Part shown: piece after piece, positions 17,061-24,891 of the stretch
How the letters are laid out: every line of letters starts with the position of its first letter
Numbering within the stretch: the stretch's first letter is position 1
Notes under the pieces: model-generated
The model's input: the letters and a program-made list of their open reading frames with translations, nothing else
What the model was told of the DNA's origin: nothing
The model's database searches: none
Position numbers and translations under genes: made by a program
Assembly: GCA_965230005.1 (NCBI GenBank)
Contig: OZ245934.1
Coordinates: 2,418,001-2,482,000 of the forward strand
From: SZUA-309 sp965230005
Lineage (GTDB): Bacteria > Pseudomonadota > Gammaproteobacteria > Pseudomonadales > Azotimanducaceae
Direction of reading: 5' to 3'
Length of the DNA stretch: 64,000 bases

Positions 17061-17797
17061 CGCAACAGATCCTCTGGTCTGAACAACAGGGTAAAACGGC
17101 GGAAGTGCTGCTCGAAAATGGCGCTGTCTTTCGGCACCTCGAAGCGCCGCGCCTTGCGCACGGCAGCTTCCGCAGACTGATCGAAGGCGGCGCTGCCGCT
17201 CCGCTCGATGATGTTGACCGCAACCACCTCACCGGTCGGCACGAGATCAACCTGCAGCAGCGCCTCCATGCCGTTTCTCGCGCTCGGCGGTCGCGACCAA
17301 TTGGCCACCACCTTCTGATAGATGCCGTAGCGGTAGGACTGGGCCACGGCCTCAGCTTCTGCGCTCGCATTCTGAGCCAGGTCTTCACTCTCGTTCTCGA
17401 GGGAGTCGAGGAACGACGACTCGGCCAGCGCCTGCAGGCGTTGTTGCCGGGCCGCCTCAGCAGCCCGCTCAGCTGCCTCGCGCTCGCGCTGCCGGGCGAC
17501 TTCCGCGGGATCCGGCTGCGGCTCCACGGGCTTCGGCTCCGGTTTCGGCTGACTCTGTTGCGGTGCGGGCTCAGGGGCCGGTTTCGGGGCAGCCCTGGGC
17601 TGTGCTTTCGGCGGCGGTTTGGGCTTGGCTTTCGGTTCCAGCACCAGCAGCGTGGAGTTCACCATCTGCGGCTTGATGACGTCGGAAAGGCGGGTTTCGT
17701 CCGGGACCCAGACGCCCATGAGCCAGTAACCGAGGGCGGCATGCAGGCCCAGCGCCAGCAGCAACGGCAGCGAATACTGGCGCAGCGTCCAGAACAC
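17057..17797 (-). CDS. tolA: TolA, envelope-spanning energy transducer
   Basis: A single-span inner-membrane protein that transmits proton-motive force from TolQR to Pal and TolB. It has a short N-terminal TM (LPLLLALGLHAALGYWLMGV), then a proline/lysine-rich and helical stretch (KPKPPPKAQPRAAPKP; EREAAERAAEAARQQ), and a TonB/TolA C-terminal domain (VVANWSRPP; ALLQVDLVPTGEV). I place the start at GTG 17797, directly after the tolR stop with GGAGGG in front. The frame start at 17854 would overlap tolR by 56 nt. The helical domain is shorter than in E. coli. Confidence 0.93.
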   Translation of the reverse strand: MFWTLRQYSLPLLLALGLHAALGYWLMGVWVPDETRLSDVIKPQMVNSTLLVLEPKAKPKPPPKAQPRAAPKPAPEPAPQQSQPKPEPKPVEPQPDPAEVARQREREAAERAAEAARQQRLQALAESSFLDSLENESEDLAQNASAEAEAVAQSYRYGIYQKVVANWSRPPSARNGMEALLQVDLVPTGEVVAVNIIERSGSAAFDQSAEAAVRKARRFEVPKDSAIFEQHFRRFTLLFRPEDLLR

Positions 17798-17798
17798 C

Positions 17799-18239
17799 TC
17801 AGGGCCCTCCGGAGAGATCCGGTGGATCGGTGATGAGACCGACGCTCTCGGCACCCGCTTTCTGCAGCACGGTCATGACCGTAACCACCTGCCCGTAGTC
17901 GAGGGTGTGGTCGGCCTTCACATACACAGGGACGTCCGGGCGCGCACGAAGCACTTTGGCGGCCTGATCCTCGAGGGAATAGACGGTGACGCGGGTGCCC
18001 TCGTCCTCATCATCGGACAGTCCGAGGTTGAGAAAAATGGCGCCGTCGGCCCGCATGGAGATCACCAGCGGGTCGTTCTGCGCTTCGTCGATGGGCTCCG
18101 AAGGCGCCTGAGGCAGATCGACCTGCACGCCCTGAGTCAGCAGCGGCGCTGTCGCCATGAAGATCACCAGCAGCACGAGCATGACGTCGATATAAGGCAC
18201 GACGTTGATCTCGGACATGGGCTTACGACGACTGGCCAT
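17799..18239 (-). CDS. tolR: TolR, ExbD-type proton channel subunit
   Basis: A 146-aa ExbD/TolR family protein. The single TM contains the proton-conducting aspartate of the family (NVVPYIDVMLVLLVIFM, D18). The periplasmic domain ends with a typical VMTVLQKAGAESVGL segment. It works with TolQ at the inner membrane to energise TolA. A short acidic insertion (GLSDDEDEGTRV) is longer than in E. coli TolR. It follows tolQ by 16 nt and is followed by tolA within 1 nt. Confidence 0.95.
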   Translation of the reverse strand: MASRRKPMSEINVVPYIDVMLVLLVIFMATAPLLTQGVQVDLPQAPSEPIDEAQNDPLVISMRADGAIFLNLGLSDDEDEGTRVTVYSLEDQAAKVLRARPDVPVYVKADHTLDYGQVVTVMTVLQKAGAESVGLITDPPDLSGGP

Positions 18240-18255
18240 GGCGTGATGCCCTCCC

Positions 18256-18933
18256 TCAGCGCTTGGCGTGCGCGGCCCGGTAGAGGATGGCAGCGAACTC
18301 TTCGCTGAAGGTTTCGTAGCGCTTCATGAGCACTTCCACCTTCGCCGAGAAACGGTTGTAGCCGATCACCGCGGGAATGGCCGCGAAAAGCCCCATGGCT
18401 GTGGCCACGAGCGCCTCGGAGATGCCGGGCGCCACCGTTGCGAGGGTCGCCTGGCTCATGTTCGCGAGGCTCCGGAAGGAGTTCATGATGCCCCAGACCG
18501 TGCCGAAGAGGCCGACATAGGGGCTCGTGGAACCCACGGTGGCAAGGAAAGCGAGATGGGTTTCGAGCTTTTCCTCTTCGCGGTTGAGCGATACGCGCAT
18601 GGCCCGCTGCACGCCCTGCATGATCGAATCCGTATCGGCCCCGGACTGCTCGGAAAGGCGCGTGTACTCCTTGAAGCCGGAAACGAACATGGTCTCGATG
18701 CCCGTCAGATCCTCCTCGCCGTCGAGCTCCCGGTAGAGCTCGCGGAGATCGATGCCGGACCAGAAATGGTCCTCGAACTCCTCCAGTTCAACGGAAATGC
18801 GGCGCAGATACAGCCAACGCTGAAAGATCATCACCCAGCTCGTCAGAGAAGCGAGCACGAGCGAAGCCATGACCAGCTGCACCAGGGCACTGGCATTGGC
18901 GATGAGTTCGAAAATAGAAAGCTGCTCGGGCAA
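18256..18933 (-). CDS. tolQ: TolQ, MotA/TolQ/ExbB proton channel subunit
   Basis: A 225-aa inner-membrane protein with three TMs (about 15-37, 135-158, 168-190) and the family segment LATVGSTSPYVGLFGTVWGI. It forms the stator channel with TolR. The start is TTG 18933, 5 nt downstream of AGGAG formed right after the ruvB stop. The ybgC thioesterase gene that precedes tolQ in most gammaproteobacteria is absent: only 8 nt separate ruvB and tolQ. Confidence 0.96.
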   Translation of the reverse strand: MPEQLSIFELIANASALVQLVMASLVLASLTSWVMIFQRWLYLRRISVELEEFEDHFWSGIDLRELYRELDGEEDLTGIETMFVSGFKEYTRLSEQSGADTDSIMQGVQRAMRVSLNREEEKLETHLAFLATVGSTSPYVGLFGTVWGIMNSFRSLANMSQATLATVAPGISEALVATAMGLFAAIPAVIGYNRFSAKVEVLMKRYETFSEEFAAILYRAAHAKR

Positions 18934-18941
18934 GGGAACTC

Positions 18942-20066
18942 CTAATCCAGATCGAGCCGCGGCTGGCTGCCGGGATCTGCAGAGGCTGGCGTGGCTTCAG
19001 CATCCCGGGCACCGGCGGCCGGCTCGCCGCCGACCTCGACATTGCCGACGGCTTGCGGCTGCGCCAGTCCGAAGTGTGCATAGGCTTTACCCGTCGCCAC
19101 CCGGCCTCGAGGCGTGCGCATGAGAAAGCCCTGCTGAATGAGGTAGGGCTCGAGAACGTCTTCGATGGTGTCGCGCTCCTCGCTCACGGCAGCCGCCAGC
19201 GAGTCGAGGCCCACGGGTCCGCCGTCGAACTTTTCGAGGATCGTCAGCAGCAGGCGCCGGTCCATGCTGTCGAATCCCTGGCCATCGACCTTGAGCATGT
19301 TCAGGGCTGCGTCGGCGACGGCCTGGTTGATCTCACCGTCGGCCTTTACTTCCGCATAGTCCCGGGCCCGGCGCAGTAATCGATTGGCAATCCGCGGCGT
19401 ACCGCGAGACCGGCGGGCGACTTCTTCTGCGCCGTCGGCGCTGATGGCAAGACCGAGCTTGGCCGCCGAGCTTGAGACGATGTCCGACAGCTCAGGCACC
19501 GTATAAAACTCGAGGCGCTGAACGATACCGAAGCGATCGCGCAGCGGCGACGTGAGCAGACCGGCTCGGGTGGTGGCACCCACCAGCGTAAATTTCGGCA
19601 GATCGAGCTTCAGGGACCGGGCCGCGGGGCCCTCACCGATGAGAATATCGATCTGAAAATCTTCCATGGCAGGATAGAGAATCTCTTCCACGACCGGAGA
19701 CAGCCGATGGATCTCATCGACGAACAGCACGTCACCGGCTTCGAGATTCGTGAGCATGGCGGCGAGGTCTGCGGCCCGTTCCAGCACCGGACCGGAGGTG
19801 GACTTGATCGACGCGCCCATTTCTCTCGCGATGATGTTTGCGAGCGTCGTTTTCCCGAGTCCTGGCGGGCCGAAGATGAGCGTGTGATCGAGGGCTTCCG
19901 AACGCTGCCGGGCGGCCTGGATGAAGATCTCCATCTGCTCTTTGACCGCAGACTGGCCGATATAGTCCGCCAGCCGCTCCGGGCGCAGCGCATGTTCGAT
20001 GCGCGCTTCGTTCACATCGGCGGTGCTGGCGGCGCCTGAAATCAGACGATCGGGTTCGATGCTCAT
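18942..20066 (-). CDS. ruvB: Holliday junction branch-migration helicase RuvB
   Basis: A hexameric AAA+ motor of the RuvABC resolvasome, 374 aa. Walker A is GPPGLGKTT (66-74), Walker B is DEIHRL, and sensor 1 (ATTRAG) and the arginine-finger region follow. The C-terminal winged helix (EPYLIQQGFLMRTPRGR) is intact. About 30 residues after it form a Gly/Ala/Pro-rich tail, longer than in E. coli. The start shares one base with the ruvA stop (TGATG). Confidence 0.97.
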   Translation of the reverse strand: MSIEPDRLISGAASTADVNEARIEHALRPERLADYIGQSAVKEQMEIFIQAARQRSEALDHTLIFGPPGLGKTTLANIIAREMGASIKSTSGPVLERAADLAAMLTNLEAGDVLFVDEIHRLSPVVEEILYPAMEDFQIDILIGEGPAARSLKLDLPKFTLVGATTRAGLLTSPLRDRFGIVQRLEFYTVPELSDIVSSSAAKLGLAISADGAEEVARRSRGTPRIANRLLRRARDYAEVKADGEINQAVADAALNMLKVDGQGFDSMDRRLLLTILEKFDGGPVGLDSLAAAVSEERDTIEDVLEPYLIQQGFLMRTPRGRVATGKAYAHFGLAQPQAVGNVEVGGEPAAGARDAEATPASADPGSQPRLDLD

Positions 20067-20701
20067 CAGCCGACCTCGGCCTGGCGGGCAATCTGTTTCA
20101 GCGCTGCACGCAACAGGGCTTCTCCGGTGTCTTCGAGGACCTCGTCTGCCACGGCGGCCACAGCCCGGCTCGCTTCCGCCGGGCGATAACCGAGGGACAC
20201 GAGGGCATCCTCCGCCTCACGGGTCGCCGCCCGGTCCGCGCCGACCGAGACGGGTTTCACCACCACGTGCAGGTTGCCGAGGCGATCCTTGAGCTCCACC
20301 AGAAGGCGTTCTGCCGTTTTCTTGCCTACCCCCTGCACCCGCGTCAACAGGGACGCGTCGCCGTCCCGTACTGCCGCCGCCAGCGCCTCGAGGCTCAGGC
20401 TGGAAACGATGGCGAGTGCCATCTTCGGACCCACCCCGCTGATGCGGATCAGGTCGCGGAACACATCACGTTCCGTTCGGGAGCCGAAGCCATAGAGGAG
20501 CTGTGCGTCCTCACGGACGACAAAATGGGTAAAGAGTGCAATCTCGGTGCCGGTCGCGAGCCCCGTCGGACCGGCGGCGCCGTCAGCACTCCCGGACAGG
20601 GCGGAACTGGTGGCCTCCACTTCATAGGCCACCCCGCCCACGTCGATGAGCAGGAGGTTGTCGCTGATCTCGAGCAGCTTGCCCTGGATGCGGCCGATCA
20701 T
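20066..20701 (-). CDS. ruvA: Holliday junction DNA-binding subunit RuvA
   Basis: Tetrameric junction-binding protein that loads RuvB, 211 aa. It has the N-terminal OB-fold (MIGRIQGKLLEISDNLLLID), tandem helix-hairpin-helix motifs (LIRISGVGPKMALAIV; LTRVQGVGKKTAERLLVELK) and the C-terminal RuvB-binding three-helix domain (EDALVSLGYRPAEASRAV). It starts 6 nt after ruvC and overlaps ruvB by one base. Confidence 0.97.
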   Translation of the reverse strand: MIGRIQGKLLEISDNLLLIDVGGVAYEVEATSSALSGSADGAAGPTGLATGTEIALFTHFVVREDAQLLYGFGSRTERDVFRDLIRISGVGPKMALAIVSSLSLEALAAAVRDGDASLLTRVQGVGKKTAERLLVELKDRLGNLHVVVKPVSVGADRAATREAEDALVSLGYRPAEASRAVAAVADEVLEDTGEALLRAALKQIARQAEVG

Positions 20702-20707
20702 GTGGCT

Positions 20708-21202
20708 CTAGTTTCCGCCGGGGGGATAACGGTCAAGGCCGAGAGTATTGACGTGGCAAATGGCAATCGCAAGGGCGTCGGCCGCGTCGGCCTGGGGCTC
20801 CCCGGGCAGCCCCAGGATCACCCGTACCATGTGCTGCACCTGCGCCTTGCTGGCCCGGCCCGTGCCGACAATGCCCTGTTTCACGCGCCGGGCGGCGTAT
20901 TCGTGAACCGCCAGCCCATGCGCGACCCCGGCAGCAATGGCCACGCCCCGGGCCTGGCCGAGCTTCAGGGCGCTGTCCGGATTCCGCGCCAGAAACACCT
21001 CTTCGATCGCAAGCACTTCCGGACCATGGGTCGCGATCAGCTCCGTCACCCCCGCATAGATTTCCGCCAACCGCTCGGGAAAGGGTCCTTTGGAGGTGCG
21101 GATACACCCGCTGCCGAGATAGCTGAGGCCCCGCGGACCCACTTCGACAATGCCGTAGCCGGTAAGGCGGGAGCCGGGATCGATGCCGATGACCCGGGTC
21201 AC
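20708..21202 (-). CDS. ruvC: Crossover junction endodeoxyribonuclease RuvC
   Basis: Holliday junction resolvase, 164 aa, RNase H fold. The first acidic residue is in VIGIDPGSRLTGYG (D8), followed by LAIEEVF with the second and third acids, and the C-terminal DAADALAIAICH carries the last catalytic aspartates. GTG start at 21202, 7 nt after yebC. The gene order yebC-ruvC-ruvA-ruvB is the standard gammaproteobacterial one. Confidence 0.97.
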   Translation of the reverse strand: MTRVIGIDPGSRLTGYGIVEVGPRGLSYLGSGCIRTSKGPFPERLAEIYAGVTELIATHGPEVLAIEEVFLARNPDSALKLGQARGVAIAAGVAHGLAVHEYAARRVKQGIVGTGRASKAQVQHMVRVILGLPGEPQADAADALAIAICHVNTLGLDRYPPGGN

Positions 21203-21209
21203 AGCACCC

Positions 21210-21950
21210 TCAATCCGCCAGTGCGCTCTCGGGCAGTTCGGCGTTGCTGTAGACGTTCTGCACGTCGTCGAGCTCTTCGAGGGCGTCGATGAGCTTTACG
21301 ACGCTGCTGGCGAGATCGTCATCGCAAGGTGTGTAGGTGGAGGGCACCATGGTCACCTCGGCGTTGTCCGGTTCGAGGGAAGCCGCCTTCAGCGCGTCAA
21401 CCACATTGCCCATGACTTCCCAGGGCGTGGTGACGGTCAGGGAACCGTCTTCCTCGCTCTCAATGTCTTCCGCGCCGGCCTCGAGGGCTACGTCCATGAC
21501 CGCTTCCTCGTCCGCACCGGGGGCAAAGCTGATCACTCCGAGCTTGGAGAAGAGGTAGGCCACGGACCCATCCGTGCCGAGGTTGCCGCCATATTTGGAG
21601 AAGGCATGGCGTACTTCGGCGACGGTCCGATTGCGGTTGTCCGTCATGACTTCTACGAGCACGGCAACGCCCCCGTTGCCGTAGCCCTCGTAGGTGAGCT
21701 CTTCAACGTCTGCGCCTTCCTGACCGCCCGCACCGCGGGTAATGGCCCGCTCGATGGTGTCTTTCGGCATGTTGGCGCCGAGACCGTTATCCACGGCGGC
21801 GCGCAGCCGCGGATTGTCCGCCGGATCACCACCGCCGAGGCGCGCGGCGACGGTGATCTCCCGGATCAGCTTCGTCCAGAGTTTGCCGCGCTTGGCGTCC
21901 TGACGCGCCTTGCGGTGTTTGATGTTGGCCCATTTACTGTGTCCGGCCAT
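21210..21950 (-). CDS. yebC: YebC/PmpR family protein (TACO1 family)
   Basis: A 246-aa cytosolic protein with the strongly conserved N-terminus MAGHSKWANIKHRKARQDAKRG written here as MAGHSKWANIKHRK plus ARQDAKRGK, followed by the GGGDPADNPRL loop. Family members act as DNA-binding regulators (PmpR) or, as shown more recently, relieve ribosome stalling at polyproline. A stalling role would fit its place next to aspS. A GGGAGA ribosome site precedes ATG 21950. Confidence 0.96.
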   Translation of the reverse strand: MAGHSKWANIKHRKARQDAKRGKLWTKLIREITVAARLGGGDPADNPRLRAAVDNGLGANMPKDTIERAITRGAGGQEGADVEELTYEGYGNGGVAVLVEVMTDNRNRTVAEVRHAFSKYGGNLGTDGSVAYLFSKLGVISFAPGADEEAVMDVALEAGAEDIESEEDGSLTVTTPWEVMGNVVDALKAASLEPDNAEVTMVPSTYTPCDDDLASSVVKLIDALEELDDVQNVYSNAELPESALAD

Positions 21951-21982
21951 CTATCGTCTCCCTGTCGCTGGCTCCGCCCGCA

Positions 21983-23752
21983 TCAGGACTGGCGGAGTCT
22001 GATGTGCAGGTCGCGCAGCTGATGCTCGTCGACGGGACTCGGGGCTGCCGTCATGAGACAGGCGGCGGTCTGCGTCTTTGGAAATGCAATGACGTCGCGG
22101 ATCGCCGTCGTGTCGGTCATGAGCATGACGAGGCGGTCCAGACCCAGGGCGATGCCGCCATGGGGCGGACAGCCGAGCTTCAGCGCGTCGAGGAGGAAGC
22201 CGAACTTGCTTTCTGCTTCCTGTCCGATCTGCAGCGCCTCGAAAACCGCCTGCTGCATGGTCTGATCGTGAATCCGCAGGCTGCCGCCGCCGAGTTCGTA
22301 GCCGTTCAGGACCACATCATAGGCCGCTGCCTTCGCCGCCAGCGGATCGGCGGTGAGCTCCTCCGGCGTGCAGGTCGGTTGGGTAAAGGGGTGGTGCACG
22401 GGCGTGATGGCACCGTCTCTCCCTTTCTCGAACATCGGCCAGGACACCACCCAGCAGGGTGCAAACTTATCGCCTTCCGCTTCGCTCAGGAGCTTGAGCT
22501 CGCGCCCGAGTTCGTTGCGCAGAGCGCCCATGGCGTCGCTGACGACGGTGAAGCTGTCGGCACCAAAGAAGACGACGTCGCCATCTTCGGCACCCACCCG
22601 ATCGAGCACCTCGGTGACCACCGCGTCGGGCAGGAACTTGATGATCGGACTCTGCAGACCGTCCATACCCGCGGCGCGGTCGTTGACCTTGATATAGGCA
22701 AGGCCTTTCGCCCCATAGCGGCCGACGAACTCCGTGTAGTCGTCGATGACCTTCCGCGACAGCTGCGCACCGCCGGGGGCCCGCAGCGCCACCACCCGCC
22801 CTTCCGGGTCGTTGGCGGGGCCGTTGAAAACTTTGAACTCAACCTCGCGCATGAGATCGGCGATGTCCGTGAGCTCGAGGGGATTCCTGAGGTCCGGCTT
22901 GTCGCTGCCGTAGCGGGCCATGGCCTCGTCCCAGGTGAGCACCGGGAAGTCGCCGAGCTCAACATCGAGCACGTTTCTGAAGACGGTCTTGAGCATTCCC
23001 TCCGTGAGGTCCATGACCGTCTGCTCGTCAATGAATGACGCCTCGATGTCGATCTGCGTGAACTCGGGCTGCCGGTCGGCGCGAAGGTCCTCGTCGCGAT
23101 AGCAGCGGGCGATCTGATAGTACTTGTCGTAGCCCGCGATCATGAGCAGCTGCTTGAAGACCTGCGGTGACTGCGGCAATGCGAAGAACTGACCCGGATG
23201 CGTGCGGCTCGGCACCAGATAATCTCGAGCGCCCTCGGGAGTGGCACGGGTCAGGGTCGGCGTCTCAACCTCCCAGAAGCCGGCGTCTTCGAGGTAGCGG
23301 CGGACTTCGCTGGCGATTTTCGCCCGCGCCTGAAGCCGCTGCTGCATTTCCGGGCGGCGCAGATCCAGATAGCGATAGCGAAGGCGAACGTCTTCCCCCG
23401 CCTCGGAATATTCGTCGAGCTGGAACGGCGGCGTCTGCGATGCGTTCAGAATCTCGAGCGTTTTACCGAGCACCTCGATCTCGCCGGTGGCCATCTCCGG
23501 ATTCACCGTGCCTTCCGGCCGCGGGCGGACGCGACCGGTCATGTGCAGAACGTACTCGTTGCGAACGCGGTCTGCCGTGGCGAAGCTTTCTTCCGTGTCC
23601 GGATCGAAGACCACCTGCACGATGCCGGTGCGGTCGCGGATGTCGAGGAAGATCACGCCCCCGTGATCCCGGCGGCGATGCACCCAGCCGACGACTTCGA
23701 CCTCCTCGCCGACCTGGGCGGCGCTGAATTCACCGCAGTAGTTGCTGCGCAT
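21983..23752 (-). CDS. aspS: Aspartyl-tRNA synthetase
   Basis: Class IIb aminoacyl-tRNA synthetase of 589 aa, the bacterial long form. It has an N-terminal OB-fold anticodon-binding domain (VEVVGWVHRRRDHGGVIFLD), motif 2 (YYQIARCYRDEDLRADRQPEFTQ area), a GAD insertion domain and motif 3 (GIALGLDRLVMLM). ATG 23752 was chosen because the frame upstream to 23953 is Arg/Ala-rich and overlaps the fmdB region. I cannot judge from sequence whether it is discriminating or also charges tRNA-Asn. Confidence 0.97.
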   Translation of the reverse strand: MRSNYCGEFSAAQVGEEVEVVGWVHRRRDHGGVIFLDIRDRTGIVQVVFDPDTEESFATADRVRNEYVLHMTGRVRPRPEGTVNPEMATGEIEVLGKTLEILNASQTPPFQLDEYSEAGEDVRLRYRYLDLRRPEMQQRLQARAKIASEVRRYLEDAGFWEVETPTLTRATPEGARDYLVPSRTHPGQFFALPQSPQVFKQLLMIAGYDKYYQIARCYRDEDLRADRQPEFTQIDIEASFIDEQTVMDLTEGMLKTVFRNVLDVELGDFPVLTWDEAMARYGSDKPDLRNPLELTDIADLMREVEFKVFNGPANDPEGRVVALRAPGGAQLSRKVIDDYTEFVGRYGAKGLAYIKVNDRAAGMDGLQSPIIKFLPDAVVTEVLDRVGAEDGDVVFFGADSFTVVSDAMGALRNELGRELKLLSEAEGDKFAPCWVVSWPMFEKGRDGAITPVHHPFTQPTCTPEELTADPLAAKAAAYDVVLNGYELGGGSLRIHDQTMQQAVFEALQIGQEAESKFGFLLDALKLGCPPHGGIALGLDRLVMLMTDTTAIRDVIAFPKTQTAACLMTAAPSPVDEHQLRDLHIRLRQS

Positions 23753-23789
23753 GGCCTTTCCTTTCAATCTTGAAGCGTTACCCGGGACG

Positions 23790-24101
23790 TCAGTCCGAGG
23801 TACTTGAGCTGGAACTCGAGCTACCCGAGCTCGAACTGCTGGAGCTGCTCGAACTGGAGGAGCCGCCGTCGCTCGAGCTCGAGCCCGAGCCGGAATCTCC
23901 CGACAGGTTCTTTTTCTTTCCGGATTTGAAGTCGGTTTCGTACCAGCCACCACCTTTCAACCGGAAACCAGCGGCGGATACCTTCTTTACGAGGGCGCTT
24001 TCGTTGCACTGCGGACAGTCGGTCAACGGTGCGTCGCTGACCTTCTGCAGAGTGTCGAACTCGTGCCCGCAGTTCTCACATCGGTATTCGTAGATCGGCA
24101 T
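23790..24101 (-). CDS. FmdB-family zinc-ribbon protein with polyserine tail
   Basis: A 103-aa protein. The N-terminal zinc ribbon is complete (MPIYEYRCENCGHEF with C8 and C11; CPQC at 29-32) and is followed by the family segment RLKGGGWYETDF. The rest (about 67-103) is a low-complexity tail of which 27 of 37 residues are serine, with an acidic end. FmdB-type proteins are small putative regulatory proteins commonly found upstream of aspS in gammaproteobacteria. ATG 24101 is chosen because the conserved MPIYEY start lies there. Confidence 0.9.
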   Translation of the reverse strand: MPIYEYRCENCGHEFDTLQKVSDAPLTDCPQCNESALVKKVSAAGFRLKGGGWYETDFKSGKKKNLSGDSGSGSSSSDGGSSSSSSSSSSSSGSSSSSSSTSD

Positions 24102-24190
24102 GTCGGATTGGGTTCGCCCGGGCGAAAAATTCAAAGCGGCGCATGATCGTAAAAATCCCAGCAAAAATACAGTGATTTCCCCGGTTTTTG

Positions 24191-24219
24191 TTGCCTGCCC
24201 GGTAGCGATGGGCTATAAA
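24191..24219 (+). promoter_or_regulatory. Strong sigma70-type promoter of the HU-like gene
   Basis: TTGCCT (24191-24196) and TATAAA (24214-24219) are exactly 17 nt apart, with AT-rich sequence upstream (aaaaatacag...ggttttt) that could act as an UP element. Predicted start near 24226 leaves a leader of about 135 nt before ATG 24362. Confidence 0.7.
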
Positions 24220-24361
24220 GCGCAGCCATCGGTGAGGGTGGGAAATCAATGTTTTTCCAGGGTCTCATCGACTTTCAGGAACCGGGCGCAACCCCAGCGG
24301 TGAGGACTCACCGGGCGCGGAAACGTCCTGTTTACTCAAACTACATAGGGACCAATAGTTA

Positions 24362-24751
24362 ATGGCGACGAAGAAAGCCCCCGCTAAGAAGAAAGCACCG
24401 GCTAAGAAAAAAGCAGCTCCTGCTAAGAAGAGCCCCCCGGCTATCACCACCAAGATGACCAAGACGGCCATTCTCGGTGAAATCGCAGAGAACACCGACC
24501 TCAGCAAGGCGCAGGTAGCGGCCGTTCTCGACGAGCTCGAGACGCTCATCGAGCGCCACATCAAGAAGCGCGGCGTCGGCGAATTCACGCTCCCCGGTCT
24601 CCTGAAGATCCGGTCCGTGAAGCGTCCGGCCACCAAGAAGCGCATGGGTCGCAACCCGGCTACCGGCGAAGAGATCGTGATCGGTCCGAAGCCGGCCAGC
24701 ATTCGCGTCCGCGTAACGGCACTGAAGAAGCTGAAGGAAATGGTTGGCTGA
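24362..24751 (+). CDS. HU/IHF-family DNA-binding protein with lysine-rich N-terminal tail
   Basis: A 129-aa nucleoid protein. Residues 1-26 are a histone H1-like tail of AKKKAPAKKKAAPAKK type. Residues 30-129 are a HU-family domain (MTKTAILGEIAENTDLSKAQ) with the beta-arm proline region RMGRNPATGEEIVIGPKPA and a C-terminal helix. Tailed HU proteins are known in Xanthomonadales and some other proteobacteria and bind DNA with extra electrostatic contacts. A clear promoter lies upstream and a strong intrinsic terminator downstream, so this is a monocistronic, probably highly expressed gene. Confidence 0.92.
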   Translation: MATKKAPAKKKAPAKKKAAPAKKSPPAITTKMTKTAILGEIAENTDLSKAQVAAVLDELETLIERHIKKRGVGEFTLPGLLKIRSVKRPATKKRMGRNPATGEEIVIGPKPASIRVRVTALKKLKEMVG

Positions 24752-24795
24752 AGCCAGACCATAACGGCGCTGCCCAGGGCGGGCGCCGTCTTCAC

Positions 24796-24824
24796 AAAGG
24801 CCGCTTCTTCAAGCGGCCTTTTTT
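24796..24824 (+). terminator. Rho-independent terminator after the HU-like gene
   Basis: A perfect 11-bp stem AAAGGCCGCTT / AAGCGGCCTTT with a CTTC loop, running into a TTTTTT tract. It lies 44 nt after the HU stop and upstream of proS. Confidence 0.93.
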
Positions 24825-24891
24825 GTGGGTTCAGCGTCCGCCCTCGAGAAGCGGACCTGCTACCCTTCGCCCCACGAGATCAGGAGACACC

